Origin: Erysipelotrichaceae bacterium
GTDB taxonomy: Bacteria; Bacillota_I; Bacilli_A; Erysipelotrichales; Erysipelotrichaceae
Length of the DNA stretch: 37,221 nucleotides
Reading direction: 5' to 3'
Assembly (NCBI GenBank): GCA_029974225.1
Contig: JARKSP010000002.1
Span: forward strand, 1-37,221
Below are positions 24,565-32,603 of this stretch, one piece after another. The stretch's first letter is position 1. Each line of letters begins with the position of its first letter. The notes below the pieces were generated by a model. The model worked only from the letters and a program-made list of their open reading frames with translations. It was not told the origin of the DNA and did not search any database. Position numbers and translations under genes: made by a program.

Positions 24565-25488
24565 TTACCAGCTTTTTATTATCGCTAATTCGCTAATCTC
24601 ATCGAGAATCAGCACAGCTCTATCATAAGCTTTTCTGATAATGAAGATGATACAGTCTTGACTTTGGAAAGATAGATTATTCAGATAATCATTGTCAGAT
24701 ATGACAATCTTATTAAAGATCGGATATGATACACCTGAAAGAGTAAAGACTTTTTTCAGATTTTCGGTTTTACTGAAGTCAATCTCTAAAATATTACTAT
24801 ATTCAGATAGTGACCACAGTTCACTATCAGCTGAATCCAGTCTGACAATAATGAGCGGCTTTCCATCTTTAAGCAGGATAAAGTCAATCGTACTTAATTG
24901 CTTAATTAAAAGTGTTTCTTCATCACAATCAACTGAAACCATAAAGTGAGCAAGATAGGATACCAGCTCATATTTACCCTCAGTAATTGCCAACCTGGAT
25001 AAATACTCTGTTTCCACTACTGCTATTGCTTTCTTTTCCAGCTCTTCCAGCTGCTGAACCGTCATTTCTAATCTGACAACTTCAATAGCCGTGATATAAT
25101 TCATTTCAATACTATCGTTAAGGTAGATTTTATCAGAACCTGCTTTGATCTTCTGATCATAATCTTCAGTAACCGTGCCAGAGATATAACCATCATGATA
25201 GGTAAAAATCAAGCCGCCAATCATCGGTTCCTCTGAATAGACAAGCTGGATTTTCGCGATATATCTGTCGTCGCAAAACAGATAGTATTCAAACAGCAGC
25301 TTGTTGCTATCGGAATATGAAATATAATATTCACTGTTCTCATCATATAGATTATTCTTCTCCAGATATTGCTCAGCATACCTTTGGGCAAATCCTTTAA
25401 GCATGGCTGCATCTTCACTATCTGGCTTTTTACTGCTGCAGCCAAACAAAATTGAGGCCAGCAGTATTATAAGCAGGATTCTTTTCAT
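24565..25488 (-). CDS. Lipoprotein of unknown function
   Basis: 307 residues with a typical lipoprotein signal: MKRILLIILLASILFGC, lipobox LFGC with acylated C17, then SSKKPD. The rest is mixed alpha/beta with no motif I recognise; acidic residues are common, and there are no further membrane segments, so it should sit on the outer face of the membrane. AAGGAC precedes the ATG. It is convergent with the metallophosphoesterase gene and follows the YjbQ gene by 50 bases. Both neighbours being envelope proteins hints at an envelope role, which is weak inference. Confidence 0.8.
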   Translation of the reverse strand: MKRILLIILLASILFGCSSKKPDSEDAAMLKGFAQRYAEQYLEKNNLYDENSEYYISYSDSNKLLFEYYLFCDDRYIAKIQLVYSEEPMIGGLIFTYHDGYISGTVTEDYDQKIKAGSDKIYLNDSIEMNYITAIEVVRLEMTVQQLEELEKKAIAVVETEYLSRLAITEGKYELVSYLAHFMVSVDCDEETLLIKQLSTIDFILLKDGKPLIIVRLDSADSELWSLSEYSNILEIDFSKTENLKKVFTLSGVSYPIFNKIVISDNDYLNNLSFQSQDCIIFIIRKAYDRAVLILDEISELAIIKSW

Positions 25489-25538
25489 ATTATTGTCCTT
25501 CTTAAAATTATTCTTTTCAAATTAAACTATGACAGTTT

Positions 25539-26063
25539 TTATTCACCAATAATTACAACTCTACATCTTCTTTCTCGGGAGTGAGTTCGATCAAAATCAA
25601 CAAAATAGATATAACCTGTTTTACTGACACCCAGTTTCCCCTGGTCCAATTCAAAGGTGGCACTATTACCTAATATCGTTGCTTTCAGGTGGGCATCACA
25701 ATTAAACAGTTCTTCTCTGGTTCCTGACGGCAAATACTTTCGATAGTCAGGCCAGGCTTCAACATCTTCAAAATGCAGTGTTCCCGGATAGAAGTATTGC
25801 CCCCATCTATTCTGATCGGGAATAATTTTCTCAAGCACATTATCCAAATCCTGCTGCAGAAATTCTTTCCCGTCCGGCATAACATCATGACAGTGTTCCT
25901 CAAAAAACACTGCACATGTGGTATGCGGTGATATAACACAGACAATTCCGTTTTGTATGCTGCTTCTGGTAATGACGGCTCTTACCTCTTCAGTAATATC
26001 AAAGTAAGTTGGACTGCCACCTTTACTTATTAATCCGGTGATTGTCTCTTTATAGACAGCCAT
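25539..26063 (-). CDS. YjbQ/UPF0047 family protein
   Basis: 174 residues from ATG 26063, chosen because GGGGGAAAG lies just upstream and the family homology starts there; the longer open frame to 26462 runs through the neighbour in another frame. Family marks are SPHTTCAVFFEEHCHD (45-60, with H47 and H57 as likely metal or phosphate ligands), HLKATILGNS, and GKLGVSKTGYIYFVDFD near the end. At 174 residues it is longer than the usual 130-140 because of a central insert around GRNRWGQYF-like sequence (residues 70-110). E. coli YjbQ has a weak thiamine phosphate synthase activity; the true function is unsettled. It starts one base after the neighbour's stop, so they form a pair. Confidence 0.87.
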   Translation of the reverse strand: MAVYKETITGLISKGGSPTYFDITEEVRAVITRSSIQNGIVCVISPHTTCAVFFEEHCHDVMPDGKEFLQQDLDNVLEKIIPDQNRWGQYFYPGTLHFEDVEAWPDYRKYLPSGTREELFNCDAHLKATILGNSATFELDQGKLGVSKTGYIYFVDFDRTHSRERRCRVVIIGE

Positions 26064-26064
26064 T

Positions 26065-26598
26065 CTACTTTCCCCCTTTTTTATCTTTTTCCGTTTTAAA
26101 CTGATTTTGTTTTTTCTCTTCCGATGCTGATTGCCGGGTTCTTCTGTTAGAAGCCTTGATTGTATCTGGATGGGTCTGATATTCCCTATCCAGAAACCAC
26201 TGATATAGTTCTTCAGCATCATTGAAGTAATAACAGAACAGCCAATATCTGCCTTTAAACAGGCTGTTTTTATTTTTATTGATTCTGACATAAACTTTTT
26301 TAGCCTGAGGAAATTCTCGAACTCTAAAGTCTTCAATCTGCTTAAAGTCATAACTATGAACCTGTCCGTAGGCTTTAAAAGATATTCTTTCATCACTAAT
26401 ATGCACCTCTTCAGGGTTTGATAAAGAGAAAAAGGTATTAAATATCTGATAAATACACACAATAGTGATAAACAGATTCAAAATGTTAGGGTTTTCTATA
26501 AAACTATAACTATTATATATTCCCAGCAAAAGACAGAAAATACCCACCAGAGTAACATTAACAAAAAATCGGTCCTTTTTATAAACATACTTTTTCAT
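26065..26598 (-). CDS. Small membrane protein with possible PH-like domain
   Basis: 177 residues from ATG 26598 (GGAGG 8 bases upstream; a TTG at 26613 overlaps that site). Two transmembrane helices (about 15-33 and 39-57) form a hairpin, followed by a soluble domain of about 90 residues (HISDERISFKAYG, then QIEDFRV and WLFCYYFNDAEELYQWF) whose strand pattern resembles bacterial PH-like domains. The tail is highly charged and probably disordered (SASEEKKQNQFK). No function known. It is directly followed by the YjbQ gene. Confidence 0.75.
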   Translation of the reverse strand: MKKYVYKKDRFFVNVTLVGIFCLLLGIYNSYSFIENPNILNLFITIVCIYQIFNTFFSLSNPEEVHISDERISFKAYGQVHSYDFKQIEDFRVREFPQAKKVYVRINKNKNSLFKGRYWLFCYYFNDAEELYQWFLDREYQTHPDTIKASNRRTRQSASEEKKQNQFKTEKDKKGGK

Positions 26599-26622
26599 TA
26601 AATCATCCTCCAAGACAAGTAA

Positions 26623-26640
26623 GGGGCTTATTAAAGCCCC
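26623..26640 (-). terminator. Hairpin after the galactitol-type PTS operon
   Basis: GGGGCTT (26640-26634 on the minus strand) with AAGCCCC (26629-26623), loop TAAT. The following TTACTTGTCTT is a modest T tract; the opposite strand has TTTTCTT, but no gene on that strand ends here. Confidence 0.65.
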
Positions 26641-26658
26641 TTTTCTTAAAACTGTAAA

Positions 26659-28023
26659 TTAAGCTTTTTCTATCTTTCTGATTCTGATTCCGTTATAAAC
26701 CGCAAAAGCGATAGCAATAACAATCAGTATGCCATAGGCTACAGGAGATGGCAAAGTACCAATAGTGAAAAGTAAGGCCGTTAGTGGATTAGCTCCATCA
26801 CAGATAGAAGAGATGGAACTTGCTCCCCCCATATCAAAATTGATAGAAGCCGCAACAGCCGTTGTAGGTGCTGCTAAATAGGTGGCAATATATAAACCGG
26901 CGGTCAGACATATCAGACCGGTTATCAGACTTCTAAAACCATTCCCTTTGCAGATTGGTAAGATTAATACAAACATGAAAGGGAAGACTGCCAGATCTAC
27001 TGCCGGTAAAACAGTATTTCCAGGCAAGATAACAGCTAATAGTAATGCGATTGGAACTAAAATTAAAGCTAAGGTGATTGTCATTGGATGACCAACACCA
27101 ATTGCCGAGTCAAGTCCGATATACATCTGTCCTCTGCCAGAAAAATGTTTGTCCACAAAGGCACTTGCAGCATCAGAAATAGGTATTAAACCTTCCATCA
27201 GCAAAGCTGCCATCTTGGGAATCAAGACCATGGTTGCAGCCAGATTTATTGCTGTTTCCATTGCTTTCTGGAAGTTCTGTCCGGCAGCAATTCCAATACC
27301 CAGGCCCAATACAAATCCAACAATAATAGGTTCGCCAAAGATACCTATTTTATCCTTTAAACCTTCAAGTGAAAAATCAATGTCTCTCAGTCCTGGAATC
27401 TTTTCGATGATCCAGTTGCAGAGTAAAGCAATTGGAGCAAAGGCAGCACTAAAACCGTGAGGCAAGGATACGCCAGGCATTCCTAACGTTGTTTCCAGAG
27501 CCGGAGCAGTAATATCTCCTAAAACTAAAACAATTACTTCATTACAGACAGCAGCAATCATACCTAACAGAACATTTCCGGTTACCGCTGCAACCAGTGA
27601 GCCAGTAAAAGCAAAATGCCAGAAGTTCCAGATATCAATGTTGATTGTCTGAGTGGTTCTAGTCAGAATCATAAAGATATTAACTAACAGACATACCGGA
27701 ATAATAAATACCCCGACTTTGGTAGCAATAGCTATGGCAGCGGCAGCTGGCCAGCCTATATCAATAGTGCCTAATGATAAATTATAATTAGCTGACATTT
27801 GTCCGACAGCAGCAGATAAAAATCCCATCAGACTGGTAGACAGATTTAGCCCGATAATACCGACACCAACTGTTAAACCACCACGGATTGATTTGCCAAT
27901 ACCGGCACCCATAAAAATACCAATTATGATAATCATTATCGGCATCATAACAATTGGTCCGCATTTACTGATAAATTCAAAGAATTCTACAATTTTATCT
28001 AACATTTTTAAAATTAGTTCCAT
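26659..28023 (-). CDS. PTS EIIC, galactitol (GatC) type
   Basis: The membrane channel of a PTS; it moves the sugar in while EIIB phosphorylates it. The 454-residue hydrophobic protein has about 10-12 transmembrane segments. GatC-like parts are MIIIIGIFMGAGIGKSIRGGLTVGVGIIGLNL, GTIDIGWPAAAAIAIATKVG, and VGHPMTITLALILVP, with GGASSISSICDGANPL near the end. The full operon order is EIIA-aldolase-TIM-EIIB-EIIC, and this is the last gene. AGGA lies 10 bases before ATG. The substrate may be galactitol or another polyol or ketose; the enzymes alongside do not fit the full galactitol path. Confidence 0.9.
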   Translation of the reverse strand: MELILKMLDKIVEFFEFISKCGPIVMMPIMIIIIGIFMGAGIGKSIRGGLTVGVGIIGLNLSTSLMGFLSAAVGQMSANYNLSLGTIDIGWPAAAAIAIATKVGVFIIPVCLLVNIFMILTRTTQTINIDIWNFWHFAFTGSLVAAVTGNVLLGMIAAVCNEVIVLVLGDITAPALETTLGMPGVSLPHGFSAAFAPIALLCNWIIEKIPGLRDIDFSLEGLKDKIGIFGEPIIVGFVLGLGIGIAAGQNFQKAMETAINLAATMVLIPKMAALLMEGLIPISDAASAFVDKHFSGRGQMYIGLDSAIGVGHPMTITLALILVPIALLLAVILPGNTVLPAVDLAVFPFMFVLILPICKGNGFRSLITGLICLTAGLYIATYLAAPTTAVAASINFDMGGASSISSICDGANPLTALLFTIGTLPSPVAYGILIVIAIAFAVYNGIRIRKIEKA

Positions 28024-28119
28024 AAGCCTAATTTCCTCCTTTTATTACTTATATTTATATTGTTTTTTAACTAATGCTTTACAAGTCCTAACAAAACTGA
28101 CCGGTAAAACCAGGCAATA

Positions 28120-28407
28120 CTATTCACCAAATAATGCTTTTTCAATCTGATCATAGATTTCTTCAGTTTTTCTATTGATCAGCAGGTTAGTAGCTATTAT
28201 TAATGGACAATGGCAGGTATATGAATTAGCAATCGTACTGACACATAAATCAGCATTGACTGATTTGCTTGGCACCTCTACTGCCTTACATTGAGTGATT
28301 GTGAATTTACCTTTATGCCCTCTTTTAATCAATTCATCCTCAAGCTTTTTGTGAACAACGGTGCTGGTAGCGACACCTGTGCCACAACATAACAAAATCT
28401 TCTTCAT
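28120..28407 (-). CDS. PTS EIIB, galactitol (GatB) type
   Basis: The 95-residue phosphocarrier passes phosphate from EIIA to the sugar bound on EIIC. The phosphorylated cysteine is C8 in the P-loop LLCCGTGVATST. Length and motif fit GatB. A good GGAG-type site precedes ATG (AGGAGAT). EIIC follows after 96 bases without any hairpin of note. Confidence 0.93.
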   Translation of the reverse strand: MKKILLCCGTGVATSTVVHKKLEDELIKRGHKGKFTITQCKAVEVPSKSVNADLCVSTIANSYTCHCPLIIATNLLINRKTEEIYDQIEKALFGE

Positions 28408-28461
28408 GATAAAATCTCCTTCTTTTATATTATAACTTATTTTCTACTGTCATTGGAATAT

Positions 28462-29160
28462 TTACCGTTTATAGAAATCTGTTCTGGCTCTATCTAAGGC
28501 TTCTACCATTTCTCTTAACATTGTCTCTGGACTTTCTGCACAGACGATTCCGCTGGTGGCTCCAGTGCCGTCAGCTCCTGAAGCAATAGCCTTGTAGACA
28601 TCTTTTCCACTGGAGATTCCAGCAGCCTGAAGTATTTTTATCTCTGATGATATTTTTCTGACTGCTTCGTTGGTAGCCTTCATATAATCCATAGCAGCTG
28701 TTTTGCCGGTACCGATTAAACTTTTTAACTCACAGACCAGCACATCAGGCTCCAGCTGAGCAATAGCTTTGGCATCAGCTACATCGTCAGCACAGACAAT
28801 AGTTAAAATATCCAGTTCTTTAGCTCTGGCAATGGTTTCAGTTAATTCTGAAACAGTCTTTGGATTTTCAGCATGGTTTAAAAATGTGGCCTGGACACCG
28901 GCTTCCTTTAGGGCTTCCGGCAGAACATGACCCATGCCTTTTCCCGGTCTTAAAGCTTCCATATTCTGAGCACAGATTACCAGACGGGGAAAATCCTGAG
29001 CCAGTCTGGCCAGGTCCACCAGAGAACCGGTGAAAATAATATCCACATCATATTTTAGCGCCAGCTCTTGAGCAACAGCCGCCAGTTTATAAACTTCTTT
29101 CCCCCATAAATAGCATTTAGGGTTTACTACCAGAAAAGGACTGCGTAATTCTCTTTTCAT
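28462..29160 (-). CDS. Triosephosphate isomerase, archaeal-style short form
   Basis: 232 residues from ATG 29160 (GGGGTGA upstream; an ATG eight codons earlier overlaps the aldolase stop). Catalytic residues are in place: N13 and K15 in VVNPKC, H96 in FLNHAENPK and E144 in VCELKSLIGTGK, with GTGK at 150-153. The short length, the HVLPEALKEAGV segment, the IVCADD strand and the AAGISSGKDV phosphate loop are those of archaeal TIM and its bacterial relatives, not of standard glycolytic TpiA (about 250 residues, NWK). Such TIM paralogs also act on erythrulose phosphates. Next to the aldolase, interconversion of the cleavage products is the likely role. Confidence 0.85.
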   Translation of the reverse strand: MKRELRSPFLVVNPKCYLWGKEVYKLAAVAQELALKYDVDIIFTGSLVDLARLAQDFPRLVICAQNMEALRPGKGMGHVLPEALKEAGVQATFLNHAENPKTVSELTETIARAKELDILTIVCADDVADAKAIAQLEPDVLVCELKSLIGTGKTAAMDYMKATNEAVRKISSEIKILQAAGISSGKDVYKAIASGADGTGATSGIVCAESPETMLREMVEALDRARTDFYKR

Positions 29161-29171
29161 AATTTCACCCC

Positions 29172-30002
29172 TTATTTGACACAATTACAGATGTGATAAT
29201 AATGTCTCAGGACATCTTTAACAGCTTCATCTGATATTTTCAGCAATTCGAACCAGTCTTTTGAATCACTGTTTTTCACTGCTTCTAAGGCAGCAGTGAC
29301 AATATCCGTAAAAACATTGATTTTACTAATACCTTCTCTAGCACATCTGGCCAGGTTTTCATCTCCGCTTGAAGAACCGCCATGTAATACCAGTGGAACA
29401 TCGACAGCATTGCGGATTTGCTGCAGTCTTTCAAAGTTGATTACTGGAGTCCCTTTATACTGACCATGAGCGGTACCAATTGAAATTGCCAGTGAATCGA
29501 CACCGGTCAGCTCAACAAATTTTTTGGCGGTTTCAACTTCAGTATAGATTGAATCATCATCCTCAGTGCCGTAGGTTTCCCCACTTCCGACATGACCGAT
29601 TTCCGCTTCCACTTCTATTCCTCTGGCATGAGCATAATCCACCACTTCTTTAGTTCTTCTGACATTCTCTTCAAAATCACAGTTACTGGCATCAATCATC
29701 ACTGAAGTGAAACCATAAGCAATGGCTTTTTTTATAGTTTCAAATTTGGTACCATGATCTAAATGCAAAGCTACATCAACTTTAGCTGATTCAGCATAGT
29801 ATCGGCCAATCAAAGCTGCTTCTTCCAACGACAGCAGGCAGTAATGTGATTCAGGTGCAAAAGATAAAATTAATGGCAGATTAAATTCTTCCGCAACATG
29901 AACAAAAGCTCGACAGGAATTATTATCATAATAATCAGGAGCAATCAGAGCATAACCTTCACTTTTGGCTCTTTCCAGCATTTCTTTGGATGTAACTAGC
30001 AT
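29172..30002 (-). CDS. Class II ketose-phosphate aldolase
   Basis: A zinc-dependent aldolase of the FbaA/GatY/KbaY group, 276 residues. Visible sites: HLDHG (H80, D82, H83), EAEIGHVGSGE (132-142), SIGTAHGQYKG (H179), VLHGGSSSGDE (H207), and KINVFTDI (227-234), which together form the zinc site and the phosphate pocket. The N-terminus APDYYDNNSC replaces the usual AFNVNN, which may change substrate preference. It cleaves a ketose (bis)phosphate to DHAP plus an aldehyde; whether the substrate is tagatose- or fructose-bisphosphate or a ketose-1-phosphate is open. Ribosome binding site AAAGGGGAT. Downstream TIM starts 11 bases after the stop. Confidence 0.9.
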   Translation of the reverse strand: MLVTSKEMLERAKSEGYALIAPDYYDNNSCRAFVHVAEEFNLPLILSFAPESHYCLLSLEEAALIGRYYAESAKVDVALHLDHGTKFETIKKAIAYGFTSVMIDASNCDFEENVRRTKEVVDYAHARGIEVEAEIGHVGSGETYGTEDDDSIYTEVETAKKFVELTGVDSLAISIGTAHGQYKGTPVINFERLQQIRNAVDVPLVLHGGSSSGDENLARCAREGISKINVFTDIVTAALEAVKNSDSKDWFELLKISDEAVKDVLRHYYHICNCVK

Positions 30003-30014
30003 TTAATCCCCTTT

Positions 30015-30470
30015 CTAGTCCAGTAATTCAGACTCACTAATTATTTTAAAAAACTCATCATAGGTTTCAACTTCCTTTAAAGCATCCATAACTTCATCCA
30101 TCGCAAACAGGTCCATCAGTTTAGGAAGCATTTCCATCTGACTTTTACCTTCTTTTAATGCCAGCATGAAGATTACTGAAACTTCAATAGCCTGATTTAT
30201 ATCGCCCATAAACTGAAAGACGACCGGCTTTTCCAGTGTCATAAAGCCAATCTGATTTTCTTTAACATATTCTGTATCAGTATGCGGTATCGCAACTCCC
30301 ATTTTATTTAGTGGTAATCCTGTAGGAAAAACTGCTTCCCTATCCATAATACCGGTCAGAAAATTTTCCTCCACAACTTCAGCTTTGACAAACTCCTCAG
30401 CCAGCAAGGCTAAAGCTTCATCCCTGTTTTCAACTTTCCGGTTAAATAAAGCAATCTTCTTATCAAACAT
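30015..30470 (-). CDS. PTS EIIA, galactitol/fructose type
   Basis: The 151-residue EIIA accepts phosphate from HPr on H63 (VAIPHTDTEY). The family pattern is MDREAVFPTGLPL, followed by AIPHTD and ending in a helical tail. The Fru/Mtl/Gat-type fold is clear. GGGAGGCGAG lies before the ATG. It is the first gene of the operon, with the aldolase 12 bases downstream. No sugar kinase or dehydrogenase is seen in the operon. Confidence 0.9.
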   Translation of the reverse strand: MFDKKIALFNRKVENRDEALALLAEEFVKAEVVEENFLTGIMDREAVFPTGLPLNKMGVAIPHTDTEYVKENQIGFMTLEKPVVFQFMGDINQAIEVSVIFMLALKEGKSQMEMLPKLMDLFAMDEVMDALKEVETYDEFFKIISESELLD

Positions 30471-30727
30471 TTAGCTCGCCTCCCTGACTACTTAAATGAT
30501 GCTAATATTTAATGCTTAAATCCGTTTTACTGAAGCACTATTTCTTCGCTAAATATTCAGGCACCATTCTATACTTGAAAAATAACTACCTTTTCAGTTT
30601 ATTTTACAACAAATTATATCTTATCCTATTGTTTTTTCTTTATCAATGCATTTCTATAATTTTATTATATATCAAATGACATAATAAAATTCATAGTTTT
30701 TAACACATTAATGTATTAGTTTTATAC

Positions 30728-30771
30728 TTAAGTTATTAAATTAACAAATTATGTTTAAGTTATTAAGTTAA
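30728..30771. repeat. 17-bp imperfect direct repeat in the EIIA upstream region
   Basis: TTAAGTTATTAAATTAA (30728-30744) and TTAAGTTATTAAGTTAA (30755-30771), one mismatch, start-to-start distance 27 bases. The surrounding 30471-30935 gap is extremely AT-rich and has no gene; it holds the upstream region of the EIIA operon, but I could not pick a convincing promoter. The repeat could be a two-site operator. Low complexity makes chance similarity possible. Confidence 0.45.
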
Positions 30772-30935
30772 TTGAGAAACATAAAATGCATGGAATAAAT
30801 GTAATTAAAAATATAAATATTGTAACATCAATTTTATTATAAGCTCAAAATAGTGTTAATAAAAATTAATCACCTATTCTTAGCTTTTTTAAGAAAAAAC
30901 GTTTAATGAATAAAGTTAAAATTATATTCAAATGC

Positions 30936-30964
30936 AAAAGGAAAAGTCGGAATAATTTCCGACT
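30936..30964 (-). terminator. Terminator of the NanE-PTS operon
   Basis: AGTCGGAA (30964-30957) with TTCCGACT (30952-30945), 8 perfect pairs, loop ATTA, then TTTCCTTTT. It lies 32 bases after the EIIC stop. Confidence 0.85.
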
Positions 30965-30995
30965 CATATTAAGGGTTGGTATACTATTACATTAA

Positions 30996-32276
30996 TTAGC
31001 GAAAGAATAAAGATAATAAAGCTTTTACTAGTGCTGGGAAAGCACTATAGTCGAAATCGTTGCTCCATCTTGCAAAATCTGCTATTGTTGTTTGCATTGC
31101 ACCAACAGTAAACATCTGGCCAAAACTTAAAAGTAAACCAGCAACAATACCTGCAGCTAATGCACCTTTCCATCCTCCTTGTGAATTACCAAATACACCA
31201 GAAGGACCACCACCAAAGAAGCAGGTGATAACTGGAGGTGTAAGAGCATAGATTCCAAGAGCACCGAATAGACCAACACATATAAGAACTGTTGCCAAAC
31301 AACTTAAGAAACCAATCATAACTGCTGTAGGAGCATAATTAAATACAATTGGACAGTCAAGTGCTGGGACAGCATTTGGAACAAGCTTTTCAGAAATTCC
31401 TTTAAATGCTTCTGTAATTTCCGCAACCATCATACCTACACCGGTCAATACGATTGTTATACCTACACCAAAAGCCATACCATTTTGAACAGCCCATAAT
31501 AAACCAGCTGTACCACCTGAAACATTTTCTGTAACCCAAGCAGGGCCAGCAACAATAACACTTACAGAATAAAGAATTGTCATAATAATTGCAGTAGAAA
31601 CAGAAATATCTTTCAAAAATGATAACTTTTCCGGAATCTGCAAATCTTCAGACGATGCAGTTTTATTATTCTTAAATAATTTCCCAACAAGTGATGCTAC
31701 AATCATACCAAATGATGTAGTATGTCCATATGCTATTTCATTTGTTCCCGTTACATCGCGCATAAATGGCTGAACAAGTGCTGGAGAAACTGCTGAATAA
31801 ATACCCAAAATAATGCCTCCAATAATCATTACAGCCAACTTACTTGGGTTTGGCACAACTTCAACAAGTATTGCGATATATACTAAAGAAATGTAATAAG
31901 TCTGATGCACAGTCAAATATACATACTTCAATTTAGTAAAGCGCGCAAGAATAAGGTTCACTACAAATCCAATGACCATGATGACTGCAATTGCAGAAGC
32001 CCATTGTTCTGTGAATACATCGGTACCAACGCCTGGAGCAACTGCTTCAATTTTGAAAATGTGGTTCATCAAAGCAGAAATAGGCAAAACTACTCTTGCT
32101 AACAGACTCGTACCCTGTTGAAGAATTAAGTAGCCCAATCCAGTTTTAATAGATCCTGAGAGAACTTCCTGAATTGGCTTTCTTTGAATGATCAGACCAA
32201 CCATAGCAACTAAACTCAGTAATATGAATGGTTGATTGAAGATATAGGTAGTGATAAAACTAACTACTAATTCCAT
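30996..32276 (-). CDS. PTS EIIC, ascorbate (UlaA/SgaT) type
   Basis: A 426-residue polytopic membrane protein of the SgaT/UlaA family, about 10-11 helices. Hallmarks are GTSLLARVVLPISALMNHIF, the EQWASAIAVIM segment, VHQTYYISLVYIA and FGGGPSGVFGNSQGGWKGA. In UlaA systems such proteins carry ascorbate, but many family members carry other sugars. The presence of NanE in the operon suggests an N-acyl amino sugar here. Start ATG after AGGAGGAATAAT; that site overlaps the EIIB stop. Last gene of the operon nanE-SIS-EIIB-EIIC. The base composition is more AT-rich than the genes left of 30000. Confidence 0.9.
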   Translation of the reverse strand: MELVVSFITTYIFNQPFILLSLVAMVGLIIQRKPIQEVLSGSIKTGLGYLILQQGTSLLARVVLPISALMNHIFKIEAVAPGVGTDVFTEQWASAIAVIMVIGFVVNLILARFTKLKYVYLTVHQTYYISLVYIAILVEVVPNPSKLAVMIIGGIILGIYSAVSPALVQPFMRDVTGTNEIAYGHTTSFGMIVASLVGKLFKNNKTASSEDLQIPEKLSFLKDISVSTAIIMTILYSVSVIVAGPAWVTENVSGGTAGLLWAVQNGMAFGVGITIVLTGVGMMVAEITEAFKGISEKLVPNAVPALDCPIVFNYAPTAVMIGFLSCLATVLICVGLFGALGIYALTPPVITCFFGGGPSGVFGNSQGGWKGALAAGIVAGLLLSFGQMFTVGAMQTTIADFARWSNDFDYSAFPALVKALLSLFFR

Positions 32277-32279
32277 TTA

Positions 32280-32594
32280 TTATTCCTCCTTTTTATTTAT
32301 TAATTTTTTCTCAATCAAATAGTTTTTGATTTTTGTTGTGATCTCATCCTGATCTATCAGATTATCAATAATAATGACATCTACGCCAACATTTGCTAAG
32401 TCTTTAGCGAATGTTGGAAAACTAACAATCAAATCACATCTTGCTCCCCTTGCTCGGGAAATACTTGTGTGCTCAACACGCACATTGAAAGGTGCGTTAA
32501 GTACTTTAAAAGCTTTATTAATATTCATTCTTAGTAAAGTACTAGTACCAACCCCTGCACCACATACTGTCATAATTCTTAATTCTTTCAACAT
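32280..32594 (-). CDS. PTS EIIB, ascorbate/lactose type
   Basis: 104 residues; the phosphocysteine is C11 in MTVCGAGVGTSTLL, a typical SgaB/UlaB P-loop. The fold continues with the HTSISRARGA segment and VIIIDN. Ribosome binding site AGGAGAAT before ATG 32594. It lies between the SIS gene (9 bases) and EIIC (3 bases). No free EIIA is present in this operon, which sets it apart from complete UlaABC-type sets. Confidence 0.92.
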   Translation of the reverse strand: MLKELRIMTVCGAGVGTSTLLRMNINKAFKVLNAPFNVRVEHTSISRARGARCDLIVSFPTFAKDLANVGVDVIIIDNLIDQDEITTKIKNYLIEKKLINKKEE

Positions 32595-32603
32595 ATTATT
32601 CTC

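Noticed and set aside
26064-26462. N-terminal extension of the YjbQ frame
   Set aside because: It runs through the small membrane protein gene in another frame; the ribosome binding site and homology support ATG 26063.
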